This document shows, one piece after another, positions 47,557-59,376 of a stretch of 64,000 bases of DNA. This DNA is from Ctenosaura bakeri. Its lineage: Eukaryota; Chordata; Lepidosauria; Squamata; Iguanidae. The position numbers were made by a program, and so were the translations under genes. The notes under the pieces were generated by a model. The model was not told the DNA's origin. It did not search any database and saw only the letters and a list, made by a program, of their open reading frames with translations. Every line of letters begins with the position of its first letter. Position 1 is the stretch's first letter. The stretch covers positions 62,001 to 126,000 of the forward strand of contig CAOLHI010002118.1 of NCBI GenBank assembly GCA_948474755.1, written 5' to 3'.

Positions 47557-48345
47557 AAATTAATTCATGCTTCCTCTTTTTTGGATGCAACAGTTATGGT
47601 AAGTGAATTTTCTGAGGTAGTGTATTTCTCTCTGTGTGAAAGTTGGTGCTTTTTCCTTATTATACTCTATTAAGGTTGCCAACTAAAACTACATTTGAAG
47701 CCCTATCAGGCCAAAGAAGACTTCTGGTAAACTCAGGAGCTGGTTCTCATTTTGGGAATTTTAGATGATCTTAATATAGATAGCATTAAACCATTACTGC
47801 TGTCTGATTTCCTCCTTTTTCTAAGGGATTAACACTGCAAACCACACTTTGATCTGAGCTTTCTATATATTATTATAGTAGATAGCCTTTGATTCTACTG
47901 GGGGCCTTTTTGGCTATGCAGATGGTTGAAACTAAAATTATCACACCTAGGCAATAATGTATGAACTTGATCCCAGAATGTTCTTTCTATTAGCATCTCC
48001 CCACAGAAGAGCATCATCTCTTAAATAATCATAAAGAAAGGAAAAAGAGCACAAACACAGGGCTGATAAAAGATGGAGAAATCTCCATAGGTGCCTTCTT
48101 TATAAAAGTAAAGTGAAGACTTCTGGACTGAATTGGGGTTTTTGGCTCCAGAACAGTACCATTAACAACAACTGCATAGACTACAGCCATGTAAAGAATA
48201 AAAGTAAGACCTAAGGTTGTGCTATGGTGGTAGCACAATGAATTTTTCTTTCTCCTTTCCCCTGCAGTTCTTGATTCCTCCACAAAGTTAGTTTTTATAC
48301 CGCTCCGGATGGTGCTTTTAGGGTGCATGGGGACTACATGAATTG
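47557..48345. other. gene-free stretch
   Basis: Nothing recognisable. The open frame of 99 codons at 48029 has no known domain. Confidence 0.4.
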
Positions 48346-49776
48346 CATCCTAGGATATTAAAAGAGCTGGCAGAGGTCATTTCGGAACCGCTTGCTATAA
48401 TCTTTGAGGAATCTTGGAGGACAGGAGAAGTTCCAGCAGACTGGAAGAGGGCAAATGTTGTCCCCATCTTCAAGAAGGGAAAAAAGAGGACCCAAATAAT
48501 TATCGCCCAGTCAGCCTGACATCAGTACCCGGAAAAATCCTGGAGCAGATCATTAAGCAGTCAGTTTCTAATCACTTAGAAAGGAATGCGGTAATCACGA
48601 AAAGTCAACATGGATTTCTCAAAAATAAGTCATGCCAGACTAATCTTATCTCTTTTTATGATAGAGTTACTAGCTTGATAGATGAAGGGAATGCTGTGGA
48701 TGTAGCATATCTCGATTTCAGTAAGGCCTTCGACAAAGTTCCCCATGACATTCTTGCAATGAAGCTGGTAAAATGTGGGCTGGACAGGGCTACTGTTAGT
48801 TGGATTTGTAATTGGTTGACCGACCGAACCCAAAGGGTGATCACGAATGGTTGCTTTTCATCCTGGAGAGAAGTGACTAGTGGGGTGCCACAGGGTTCTG
48901 TCCTAGGCCCAGTGCTGTTCAATATTTTTTATCAACGACTTGGATGAAGGAATAGAGGGCATGCTCATCAAATTTGCAGATGATACCAAATTGGGAGGGG
49001 TTGCTAATACGCCAGAGGACAGGATCAAAATTCAAAATGACCTGGATAGATTGGAGAGCTGGGCCAAGGCGAACAAAATGAAATTCAACAGAGAGAAGTG
49101 TAAGGTCCTACACTTAGGTAGAAAAAATGGAATACAGAAATATAGGATGGGGGACACGTGGCTGGATAGCAGTACGTGTGAAAGGGATCTAGGAGTCTTC
49201 ATAGATCACAAGCTGAACATGAGTCAGCAGTGTGATGCGGCAGCCAAGAAAGCCAATGCAATTCTTGGCTGCATCAATAGGAGTATGGTGTCTAGATCGA
49301 GAGAGGTACTGGTACCACTCTACTCTGCTTTGGTTAGACCCCATCTTGAATACTGTGTCCAGTTCTGGGCACCCCAATTCAAGAAGGATATTGACAAGCT
49401 GGAGCAAGTCCAGAGGAGGGCGACCAAAATGGTGAGAGGCCTGGAAACAATGCCCTATGAGGACAGATTTAGAGAGCTGGGTATGTTTAGTCTACAGAAG
49501 AGAAAGTTAAGAGGGGACATGATAGCCATGTTTAAATATTTGAAGGGATGCCACGTAGAGGAGGGAGAGGGCTTGTTTTCTGCTGCTCCAGAGACCAGGA
49601 CAAGGAGCAATGGATTCAAGCTACAGGAAAGGAGATTCCACCTGAACCTCAGGAAGAACTTCCTGACAGTCAGGGCTGTCCGGCAGTGGAATCTGCTGCC
49701 TTGGAGTGTAGTGGAGTCTCCTTCCTTGGAGGTTTTTAAGCAGAGGCTTGATGGCCATATGTCGGGAGTGCTTTGA
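48346..49776 (+). pseudogene. CR1 ORF2 reverse transcriptase, partial
   Basis: Three successive frames encode a CR1 RT. The first, to about 48480, reads [17 protein letters not shown]. The second, to 48947, has [21 protein letters not shown] and [13 protein letters not shown]. The third, 48940-49776, has FADDTKLGG and the CR1 C-terminal tail ending GHMSGVL. Frames switch at a run of six A (48480-48485) and a run of six T (48925-48930), both single-base length changes. The endonuclease half is missing through 5' truncation. By family knowledge it makes cDNA at the nicked target. Confidence 0.88.
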
Positions 49777-49862
49777 GGGTGTTCCTGCATGGCAGGGGGT
49801 TGGACTGGATGGCCCCTGTGGTCTCTTCCAACTCTACATTTCTATGATTCTATGATTCTACA
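48346..49862 (+). mobile_element. young CR1 LINE, 5'-truncated
   Basis: It carries the reverse transcriptase and C-terminal part of CR1 ORF2, a short 3' UTR and the diagnostic 8-bp terminal repeat (ATTCTATG)n at about 49840-49862. CR1 has no poly(A) tail. It is little diverged. Confidence 0.9.
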
Positions 49863-50495
49863 TTGAAGAAGGGAAAGGGACTCCTCTCAGTTCTATTAAC
49901 AGAAGTAGAGCTCTCAAAAGATGTATTTCATTGACCAAAATCATTGATAAAGCAGGTACAGCTCAACACTCTGCCCGGGTGGTTTAGTGTTCTTCCTGAC
50001 CCTTGACAGCTGTCAAGTTCCAGATTATCGGTAAGCAGAAAAAGCACAGGAGAGGCAATTCAGAGGGTAAAGATGCAGTTGATCTGGCCTCTGAGGGACA
50101 GCACTTGGCTTCCCCAGATGAACAGCAGCCTCAAAGAAGGACACGCAGAAGCAAACATACCAAGAGCTAATCAGGCTGGGATGAGAGCCGGCTGGCTGTA
50201 GCCTTCTTAAGGAAGGCACAGGACAGTAGCTCAAAGGCAGAAACAATGTGTGTTGCTATCCTTTGCTTGGAGTTCTCTGGATTCCCTGCTTGTTGCCTGC
50301 CTGGATTTCCTGACCTCAGACTGTCTGTGTTGCCTGCTGGGTTCCTGGATGCTGGGACTGTTCCTGGATGGTGTTTCTTTCCACCCTGAACAGGCAAGCT
50401 GTAATGACTATTAGTGTCTCTGTGTGAATGTGGATGGCCTCCTGCTAGCCCTGCACTCTGTTGCCTGACAACAGGCAGCTGGCATCTGTGACATA
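49863..50495. other. gene-free stretch
   Basis: Nothing recognisable. Open frames are short and featureless. Confidence 0.4.
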
Positions 50496-50835
50496 GAAAA
50501 TGCTACTGAGATGGATTTGTAATTTGTTGCCTGACAAAACCGAAAGGGTGCTTACCAGCAGCTCCTGTTCATCCTGCAGAGAAGTTACTAGTGTGGTGCC
50601 GCTAGGTTCTGTCCTGGGCCCAGTTCTATTCAACATCTTTAGAAATGACTTGGATGATGCAATAGAGGGCATTTATATAAAATTTGCAGATGACACCACA
50701 TTAGGAGAGGTAACTAATAACCCAGGATCAGAATTCCAAATGACCTTAACAGATTAGAGAGCTGGCCAAAACTAACAAAATGAATTTTCCGCCTTCACCT
50801 AGGCAGAAAAAATGAAATGCATAGATATAGGACAG

Positions 50836-52460
50836 TGTGATGGAGTCTGAGGGAGTGGCTATCCTGGGTATCAGAGGCGCCCACCAACAGGTTGCCAGGC
50901 AACCAGAACAGCCACTTGAAAGAAACCCAGTCCATTAGTGTGAAGGAGGGGTTGGAAGCCTGAAGGGTAAATGTATATACAGAAGGCACACTTAATTTGG
51001 TCAGACTTCAGAAAGGAAGGGTTAAGAGTCAATCCTTCAGACAGAGATGTTTTCAGTGGAGGGTGTGTTTTCTCAGAGAAAGCCGAGAGAGAGAAAGAGA
51101 AAAAGATGAGAAGAGAAGAGAAATCAACCCACTTTTGAATCTGGTCAGAAAGGGTGACCTAGATTTGGAAACTGAGCTTTTGGCAAAAGGGTGTGAGAGA
51201 CCTGTGTGTGAGAGACCTGTGCCTTTATTCTGATGTAAACATATAAGAAACTATCTAAACTAACTAAAGAAGCTATCTACATGCATTCTGAAGACATACA
51301 TATTGTTACCCTGTTCTCTGGGGTTCCCAGGAGGGGCGCCCAAATAACCAAAACACAATAACACAACTTGGGGAAATTAGCTGGAGCACTCACTAAAGCT
51401 AGCGAGAGGCAGGGTAATTTAGCAGGATCTTGTAACCCACCGTCTGCGGGGTCAGGTCAGTCAAGCAGTCAGACAGTTTTCAAATAGCAAAATGATATTT
51501 TATTAGAAGACAAACAAACAGTAAAGACACCACAATCACACAGCTAATGGAAGAATTGGAAATAAGGATTTTCGGGGGAAATGGGTGATACGACACCTTT
51601 CTCGTAGTCCTGGAGAAATATGAAGATAGAGTTCGTTGGGGTGCAGAAAAGAAGGCTCAGCGCGGTTCACTGAGGGGAGCTCGCCGGACAAAACGGCAGC
51701 AAGGCGGTCTGGAACTCGGGAGCAATCCGAGGTGGTCTCAGAATCAGGGGCTTTATATAGGGTGAATTGTGACTGCAGGCCATGCCTTACTCGGTGAGAA
51801 CAATGTGAGTCTGGAGCGGGACAAAGCTTTGGAAAAGGTCAAGTTTAACATGATCGGCTTAGCACAGAATCAACAATAGTGTAGCCAATATGCAAATGCA
51901 AGGTGCTTAGCTTGGCTTTGTAAGACCGTCGGCTCAGAGCCGGGCGCCTTTGTTAGTGTCGCACTTAAGCAAAAGGGTGTTTGCAAGAGAGGTCCCTGAA
52001 GCAACGGATTGGCTCTGTTCTGCCTGCCTAGGTGGAGAATGGAATGTCCAGCAATTATTGGCCGCGCCTGTTTACGTGCTTGTCTGGAGGCCTCACAAAC
52101 ACGTGGAGAGGGGTGGCAGAGGAAGGCTGAATGGTTTTGATATCAAAAATGATATCGAGTGCTATCACCGGGTAGGCCTGGGCCGAAGTAACAATATGAA
52201 AATGAATATTTTATTCTAGCGGTTATTTTAATAAATTTTGACTCAGCTGCATCATTTTCAGTAGTTGTAACCAAACAGAACCACATTATCATAGATCTTT
52301 GAAGGTGTTCTAAAGCACAACTGAAAAGCTTTACCCATTTTACACAAAGGTGGTGTTTTAAAGGGACAGGCAGACCTGAGGGAGCTGACAGGGCACTTTA
52401 GCAGACTGGAGGAAAGCTGCCATACCAGTCTGTGAAGAGAAAAGCAGACTTTGCCACAGA
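50836..52460 (+). mobile_element. LTR-like insertion D, itself split by LTR C
   Basis: It begins TGTGATGGAGTC after ACAG and ends ...GACTTTGCC before ACAG, separating two parts of a CR1. Without LTR C it is about 735 bp. A TATA-like GTATATAC is at about 50971 and ATTTTAATAAA near 52227. A palindromic GTTGCCAGGCAAC (RFX X-box-like) lies at about 50891. There are no coding motifs. Solo LTR is the best guess, but its right end does not give a clean CA. Confidence 0.45.
51304..52193 (-). mobile_element. solo LTR C
   Basis: 890 bp, TGTTAC...GGTAACA in minus orientation, with a perfect 4-bp duplication ATAT (51300-51303 and 52194-52197), TATATAAAG on minus at 51759-51751 and an AATAAAA signal near 51500. 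It is the same family as LTRs A and B and the best preserved. No internal virus is present. Confidence 0.85.
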
Positions 52461-52542
52461 TGGGTGACACATGTGAAGTACAGGTGAAAGGGATCTAGGA
52501 CTTTTAGTAGACCACAAGATGAACATGAGTCAGCAGTGTGAG

Positions 52543-52686
52543 ATCCAACACTATCTCCCATCCCAAGGAATCCTGGGATTTGCAGAGAGAGCTCTTTGGC
52601 CTCAGTAAACTGCAAACCCCAGAATTCCACGGGACGTTGAAAGTGGTATAATAGCACTATAACACTGTAGTGCAAAAATGGCTATA
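52543..52686. mobile_element. degraded member of the palindromic MITE family
   Basis: The right arm ('aaactgcaaaccccagaatt', 'gttgaaagtggtataatagc') and asymmetric centre ('gagctctttggcctcagtaa') are clear. The left arm is truncated. Confidence 0.7.
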
Positions 52687-52689
52687 GTT

Positions 52690-53290
52690 CAATATTTTCT
52701 ATTCCTTGGCTCAGTCATTAATCAGAATGGAGGCTATAGTGAAGAAATCAGAAGACTAAGACTTGGTAGGACAGCTATGAAGGAACTTGACAAGATCCTG
52801 AAGTGTAAAGGGATATAATTGAATATAATTGAACAAGTTAGGATTGTCCACACCATCATATTTCTAATTCTTACATATGGTTGTGAAAGCTGATATGAAG
52901 AAAATCAACTCATTTGAAATGTGGTGGTAGAGCAGAGTTCTTTCCTGAACTGCTAGAAAGACAAATGAATGGGTCCTAGAGCAAATCAAGCATGAACTGT
53001 CCCTGGAAGCCAAGATGACTAAACTAAGGCTGTTATACGTTTTTGGGCATATCGTGAAAAGACAAGGCTCACTAGAAAAGACAATATAATGCTTGGCAAG
53101 GTGGAAGGCAGTAGGAAAAGAGGAAGACTGCATCACAGATGGATAGACTCATTAAAGGAAGGCACATTTCTGAATCTGCAAGACCTGAACAGGGTAGTTG
53201 ATGATAGAGTGGCTTGGAGATCTCTTATTCATAGGGTTGCTATAAGTCAAGGTCAACTTGACGCAGTTAATAACAGCAATAGGATTTGAA
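52690..53290 (+). mobile_element. RTE/BovB-like LINE fragment
   Basis: The plus strand encodes a decayed RTE reverse-transcriptase C-terminus, including LTYGCESW-like, GHIVKRQGSLEK, and 53089-53289 (MLGKVEGSRKRGR ... DRVAWRSLIHRVAISQ). This order is that of BovB-type RTE elements. It ends in an A-rich tail. Several stops. Confidence 0.72.
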
Positions 53291-53599
53291 TTGTTTGAAC
53301 AGTATCTTGAACAGTTACAATAAAAGTTTAACTTCTAGTTAAAACATCCACATGAATGTGGTCCAGAACTTGAAGTCTTTGAAGAGCTTGATTGTTAAGA
53401 ATAAAAGTTCATAATGTAAATGCATCTGTCTAATTAAACATTTACATGCTACCAATCTCCAGTTTCTCAAAAACTAACAAATTGATCTAACAAAAACAAA
53501 AGGAAATGTGGAGGGCAACTTATAGATTGAAGCACAGCATGTGGGACTGTAGAATGTATTTAAGTTACTTATGTGGCTAACATTTCTGACAGCAATTGC

Positions 53600-53820
53600 T
53601 GTATGAACAAATGTACAAGTGCCATAACTCTTCTCTTTGAAGGCTTTATTTTATTAATTAACTTGTTTTAAAAACTGAACATTATTTTAGGTTTTTATAA
53701 TTATTTGTGTTTAATGTTTTTAATTGTTTTAATGTTTTTATATTTCTAATTTATTGTTGGAAGCTGCCTTGGTTCCGATCCTGGGAGAAAAGGTGGCATA
53801 TAAATAAAAAAAAAAAAAAA
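53600..53820 (+). mobile_element. L2 LINE 3' UTR remnant
   Basis: The T-rich 3' UTR ends 'ttggaagctgccttggttcc' then 'ggtggcatataaataaa' and an A-run, the usual L2 terminus. Confidence 0.6.
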
Positions 53821-54183
53821 GATGAGAGCTGTAACTCTATGTACTCTTATGTAACAGCACAGCTGGAAGTGGTAAGTGGCAAGAAACTTGTTTATTGCAG
53901 TGAATTACTTTGGAGAGGGAATAATGATATAAAATCACATTTCAATAGTAACCCAAGTAACTTTATTAGCTTAGTGAGTAACTAATTAATTTAAACAGCT
54001 ACCGGTACTTTCAAAGTATATTTTGAGACATTTTGATGGGATTTCCCCAAATGTTATGTTCAATTTTCTTATCAATCCAAAGTTTCTTTTAAAAAAGCAT
54101 CATAATTGCAAAGATAACAAGCAGTGCACTGAGTTATTTTTAAACACTGTCACAATCAATGACAGCAAATAACCTTTCAAATA
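53821..54183. other. gene-free stretch
   Basis: Nothing recognisable. Confidence 0.4.
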
Positions 54184-54365
54184 AGGTTGCCAGATGGAAA
54201 ACTGGAGATGGCTCTTATATTTTTAACCACTGTATGGAAGAGAGAATTTCATCAGGTGTTGCTGGTCACACAACCAGGTATCAAGCAACACTTGCTGAAA
54301 ATCCTACATCTACACAATCATTAAAGATACAGCAGCTGTCTCCAGTTTTCACTGTGGCAACCCTA
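54184..54365. mobile_element. short MITE with AGGGTTGCCA termini
   Basis: The ends AGGTTGCCAGATGGAAAAC and (reverse) AGGGTTGCCACAGTGAAAAC are inverted. A relative is at 60726. The ends look hAT-like, but no clear duplication was found. Confidence 0.6.
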
Positions 54366-54529
54366 AGAACAATTGGTTTTTAAAAAATAACTTTTCAAGC
54401 TTTTCATGGAAGTAATTCTCATAAGACTGAATGGGTCATTTCCAGTAAATGAGAATAAGGTCAGGTTGTATAAATTTCATCCACAGTAGTTACCACTGAC
54501 AGGCTGTTGCTCAGCTCAGCCAGAACTTA

Positions 54530-55018
54530 GGCCCTTTCCACATGTGGAGGGGGAAATGGGGGAAAATGCGCTAAAATGGAGCTTACCGGCAGCCAGGTAA
54601 GTCCGTTGCCATGCGGAGCAGCACGAGCTTGCTGCTTCGCACTCCTCCGGTGTCAAAAATGGCGGCTTCGGTGTCCAAAATGGTGGCTTCCAGTTGGTGG
54701 AGGCTCTCCACCAACCAGAGAAGCTTGCCAGCCGAAAGCCTGCCCCTGGCAGATCTGCAGGCACTCACTAGTGCGCACCTGCAAATCTGCACCGGAGCGC
54801 GGCGACGGAGCTGCATGGGGCTACGCGCTCCGTGCTTTTTAAAAACCTCCAGAAAGAGGTTTTTAAAAAACATGCGGCGCCACCAGTTCCGGTCGCTTTG
54901 GAGAGGATTGAGGTGCAGAACTATGATAAAGTAGTCCGCCCCAATCCACTCCATGATGCAGATGAACTCCGTCGGAGGTTGCTCTGCACCGTTTTAATAC
55001 CCCGGTGCGGAAAGGGCC
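54530..55018. mobile_element. non-autonomous Harbinger-like element, 489 bp
   Basis: The ends are GGCCCTTTCCACATG and GGTGCGGAAAGGGCC. The 3-bp duplication is TTA (54527-54529 and 55019-55021), the preferred Harbinger target. It is GC-rich and homologous along its length to the element at 57189. The interior open frames (up to 123 codons) are not a transposase. Confidence 0.85.
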
Positions 55019-55311
55019 TTAAGATAACATTAAAAGAGATAAGGCTGTTAATTTGTTTTAGCATAAAAAGAAATAAAGGAATCTAGTAACAACTTTGAGA
55101 CTAATTGAGAACTTTGGAAGTTAGCTTTAAAAGTAATTAGTTACAGTTATAATTCCAGCCCTAGTAGGTAGCTACTTTCATGGCTGTAATTAAAAATGTA
55201 ACTCTTCATTTGTCGAAATATTTGAAATAGTTAAGGCTATAAGCCAGTGGCTTATTTTTTTTTCCCTTTAATGCAGACCCTCTGTAAATATAATCTGTTT
55301 GTTTATTAAAG

Positions 55312-55500
55312 GCTTCTGGAGATAAGGATTCAAATCCCCACTCAGATGTTGGGTGACCCTGGGCAAGCCATATTCTCTCAGCTTCAGAGGAAGGCAAAAG
55401 CAAACTCCCTACGAACAAATCTTACCAATAGCTCCCTGTGGAAGGTTCACCTTAGGGTTGCCATAGATTAGAAGTGATCTGAAGGCACACAACAACAAAA
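55312..55500 (+). mobile_element. SINE, BovB-tailed family, 5'-truncated
   Basis: Body 'ggtgaccctgggcaagccat' and tail 'ttgccatagattagaagtga' with an (ACA)n end. Confidence 0.7.
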
Positions 55501-55555
55501 TGCTGCTAACAGGGGGAGGTTCTTTCCAGCCATCATATCTCTCCCCTCTGAAAAT

Positions 55556-55895
55556 TTATGGTGACCCTAAGGTGAACCTATTATGGAGGTTTTCTTGGCA
55601 AGATTTGTTGCCTTTGCCTTTCTCTGAGTTTGAGAGAATATGGCCATTTCTGCACTAGACTGTTATAGTGCTCTCATTCCGCTTTCAACCTCCTATGGAA
55701 TCCTGGGGTTTGCAGTTTACGCCCCTCCCTAAACTGCAAACCCCAGGATTCCATAGGAGGTTGAAAGCGGAATGAGAGCACTATAACAGTCTAGTGCGGA
55801 AATGGCTTATGACTTGCCTGAGGCCACCCATTGGGTTTCCATGGCTGACTAGGGATTCAGATCCTGGTCTCCAGAATCATAATTTGAGTGTGCAC
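55556..55895 (-). mobile_element. SINE, BovB-tailed family, interrupted by a palindromic MITE
   Basis: Tail and body at 55556-55641 and body and head at 55808-55895 join into one SINE when the MITE is removed. This orders the two insertions. Confidence 0.75.
55642..55807. mobile_element. palindromic MITE, 166 bp
   Basis: It has the same length as the element at 32981, with arms nearly identical to each other. The duplication is TAT (55639-55641 and 55808-55810). The last base of the right terminus is T instead of C. It is inserted in a SINE. Confidence 0.85.
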
Positions 55896-57188
55896 GCATG
55901 CCTGCTACCATGTGCCTTTTGTCAGGGATGTGGCAGTGCTCTCTCTCTCCCTCTGTGTGTGTGTAAGAAAACTGCTCCTTTGTTTGCAAACAAGGGAACA
56001 ATTTTGGTACCTGCATACTCCCCTGCTGCTGCATCCTGTTGCTGCTGCTACCGCTGCCATTGGTGTCCAACTACAGGGCTTCGTGGACCTCCTGTGAGGG
56101 CTCTGTGGACCCCCTGAGGTCCCACACTCCAGGTTAAGAACCACTGGCATAAGCGGCTGGCCTGTATACAAAACATACTCTCCTTCCATCTTTTTCATTG
56201 TTGCCTCAATACTCACAAGGCAGCATGAGGCACAGTAGGAGCCAAGACTTGAATTGTGTGTGATTCTATGAGGACGTACTTTCATAACTCTAAAAGCAAG
56301 GTTTCAGTTACATGACCAAAGAAGTAGAGGTATCTCTTGTGAAATTATAGTTGTAATGTAATGTAATCGTATCTTCACTATTGCTAATGTGAATTAGTTA
56401 TGGGTACTCATAACTCGTGATTTCCAAGGTTGAAGCCTGACCATATAATCTAATACTAGAGTATGTTTCTTATTCAGAATTTTTGCCTGGCCTCAGAAAT
56501 AATCTAAAAAACTCTTGACCGCCAATGAAAAATCCCATAGTAATGAAGTTGTTGAGGTATATGTATACCAGAGTGGTTGAGGTATATGTATACCAGAGGC
56601 AGATGTTGTCATATCACACAGATGAGAATCTGAACACACATACGCACACACACAGATACACAAAACCCTAAACATGTTCATACTGGGAAATACACTCCAG
56701 TAGAGGAGGAGTTACTCCCAAGTTAGCCTGTGTAGGGTAGTGCTAAACAACATAGTTCCCTAAATTAGAGGAATAAAGGTACCACAGGATATGTGAAAGT
56801 AAAAGAGAGAAAGAGAGAAGAGGCAAGCACATTCTGAACAGCTGCTGTCCATTGCTCTCCTCCACCATTTTGTTATTTTCCAAGGTTGGTTCCTTAGCAA
56901 CAGTCCCCATGCTCCTTTCACAAAGGAAAACAGACAGAAGGGCCCATATGTTATTGTAGTTTTGATGTGAACAAACACAGGCAAAATTATTATCATCAAG
57001 CATGCTGTTAATTCTGTCAGGATAGTATCCAAAAGACAATGTTGAGATCAGAAGTTGTGGCAAACTGTAAAATATATGATAAAGAGAAGGAATTAAAGAA
57101 TAAAGGATTTTCCAAACTCTGTTCTTGGTGGCTGTTTTAGCCTTAATAAGCAATGCTGAAACAGATTCATTTTTATGGTCCAATTTAA
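55896..57188. other. gene-free stretch
   Basis: A tandem duplication of about 24 bp (gaggtatatgtataccagag) is at 56553-56600. Otherwise nothing recognisable. The 161-codon frame at 56743 has no known domain. Confidence 0.45.
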
Positions 57189-57674
57189 GGCCCTTTCCAC
57201 ACGTGGGCAAAGAAACGGCCGGAAACACGCTGAAATGGAGCTTACCTTAAACCGGGTAAGTCTGTCGCCAGTGGAGCAGCGCGCTTTCGCTGCTCCACAC
57301 TTGTCGGTGTCCCGCGGCGTCCTGCAGCACCCAAAATGGCGGCTTACGACTGGCGGAGGCTCTCCACCAACTGGCGAACCTCGCCAGCCGGAAATCCTGC
57401 CCCCGGCAGATCTACAGGCATGCCCTTGCATGCGCCTGCAAATCCACACCGGGAGCTGTGACACGCTGCACAGGGCTGCACGCGCCGTGCCTTTTAAAAA
57501 CCACATAAAAAGTGGTTTTCAAAAAGAACGCGGCACCGCCACTTCCGGTTGCCCTAGCGCGGATTGGGGTGTGGAACTACGCAAAAGTAGTCCGCCCCAA
57601 TCCACTTTACGGTGTAGACGACCTCCGTCAGAGGTCGCTCTACGTTGTTTTTTAACCCCCGTGTGGAAAGGGCC
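57189..57674. mobile_element. non-autonomous Harbinger-like element, 486 bp
   Basis: The ends are GGCCCTTTCCACACGTGG and GTGTGGAAAGGGCC. The 3-bp duplication is TAA (57186-57188 and 57675-57677). It is the sister copy of 54530 (shared 'aatggagcttacc', 'ggaggctctccaccaac', 'gtagtccgccccaatccact'). Confidence 0.85.
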
Positions 57675-58201
57675 TAAGTAGTGAAATGCCATATGTAACT
57701 TTCGATGTACAGATAATGGGTGGTAGGGGCTAAATTGTGTGTATATGAATAGGGATGGCTGATATTAAGGCAGTACAGGTATCTCTCAGTTAACAAAGTA
57801 TTTGACAAAGATACTTTGCTCTTTCTCACCTGGGCAGCGTCCCCTCTTTTCTTCCCTGTCCTCTCTCTCGAGCTGGAAGCATTTTAGCTGAATTGGAATT
57901 GGGCGGATGGTAAAAGAGGGTTTCAGAAACACAGTTTTGTGTCAGGTTCCAGCAGCATGTCTACAGTAAACAATGCAATAAAACTTCAGCTCAGAAAGAA
58001 TGGAATCCTGACCTAGCTGATTGTACCATAACTGTATGGGCTTGCTTACAACAGGAAAGGCAAACAGCAGCTGTATAATGTACTGAGCTTGTACATACAA
58101 CCAAACATGGAGAAAAGGACAAAGTAGATTGTTCTGCCTCATCAGCCAGCCCCAGCCAGTTAAAAAAGCATACAATCTATGTGATTGACCACCAAAACGG
58201 A

Positions 58202-58242
<41 letters not shown>

Positions 58243-58679
58243 GTAAAGAAAAAGTAAAGAAAAAAAAATCCTGTATGCATTTTAGAAATGGCATTGAGAC
58301 AGTCTCAAAGCTTATGGTTGTTTTTTTCCACTTGTGTGTATTGCTGGTTATAGAATTTAAAATAGTGCTGATACATATCGAATTCTTCTTCTTCTTTGTG
58401 GTTCCTGTCTATATTCTGCTCATGCTGTTTCTACTTCTGGTACCAAATTGTCTGTTAATGAAGTAATGCCTATGAATACTTCTGCTTTGTTAACCAGGAT
58501 ATAATCATATATTCCCAACTTTTATTCAAATTGCATATAAGCGTGTAAATAAGCAATATGTCAAACAAATGTCATAGATGTTCGGTGATATTATATCAAG
58601 GAAACGTAAGCCTTGAGTAACACTCACAACCTTAGAGTTCTCACTGCTTGGAGGACTGGGGTGCAAGAGTGTAGCAGTA
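57675..58679. other. gene-free stretch
   Basis: It holds the (AAT)n microsatellite. Nothing else recognisable. Confidence 0.4.
58202..58243. repeat. (AAT)n microsatellite
   Basis: About 14 uninterrupted units. Confidence 0.95.
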
Positions 58680-59376
58680 CAGTCCTCCCACCATATTTGC
58701 AGGCTTGACTTTTGCAAATTTGATTATTTGTGAGGCACACATGTGCCCCTTGCATTCTCCTCCTCCCATTCCCTTACGTTTTGCCTGGGTGTGTGTGCTT
58801 TCTGTCTCCATGACTGGGCAAAAGGCAAGGCAATGGGAGGGGGAACACAGTGCACAGAGAAGGAAGGCACATGTTTGCCTACCCTCATTCCCTTGTCTTT
58901 TGCCTAGGCATGGAGAATGGAAGCTAGGGCAAAAGGAGGGAAATGGGAGGGCAAGGCATGTGTACCTCCCCCATTCCCTTGCCTTTTGCCCAGGCACAAA
59001 GAAGGAAGGCATGTGCACGAGGCAAAAGGCAAGGGAATGGGAGGGGGAGCATGGTGCACAGAGAAGGAAGGCATCTGTGTGCCTTCTCCTCATTCCCTTG
59101 CCTTTTGCCCAGGCATGGAGAACATGTGCCAAAGCAAATGGAAAGGGAATGTGAGGGGAGCATAATATGTGGAGAAGGAAGCCTCCCCTCATTCCCCTCC
59201 CTTTTGCCTGGGTGCAGAGAAGGAAGGCATGCATGCCAGAGCAAAAGGCAAGGGAATGGGAGGGGGAGCCCCGGATGGGAATGGGAGGGGGAGCGCAGGA
59301 AGGGAGATATTTGTGGTTTTTCTACTTTTGCAAGGTTTCTGTGTCTCAAACCTTCACAAAAGTGGAGGGGCCACTG
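58680..59376. mobile_element. pogo/Tigger-like element with internal palindromic array
   Basis: The termini CAGTCCTCCCACC and GGCCACTG lie between TA dinucleotides (58678-58679 and 59377-59378), as for pogo/mariner elements. The interior alternates 'ctcccattcccttgcctttt' with its reverse complement 'aaaaggcaagggaatgggag' several times, joined by 'gagaaggaaggcat'. The array keeps frames open on both strands (up to 197 codons), but the peptides are repeat translations. Confidence 0.65.

Larger units (their letters stand above)
50496..52542 (+). mobile_element. older CR1 fragment split by an LTR-like insertion
   Basis: 50496-50835 (DKTERVLTS..., [22 protein letters not shown]) and 52461-52542 ('gtgaaagggatctaggactt' then 'acaagatgaacatgagtcag') are consecutive parts of one CR1, as shown by alignment with the young CR1 at 48800-49240. 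The stretch between them is inserted. Confidence 0.75.

Noticed and set aside
54576..54954. Overlapping open frames in both strands (88-123 codons)
   Set aside because: They fall inside a GC-rich non-autonomous Harbinger-like element and match no transposase.
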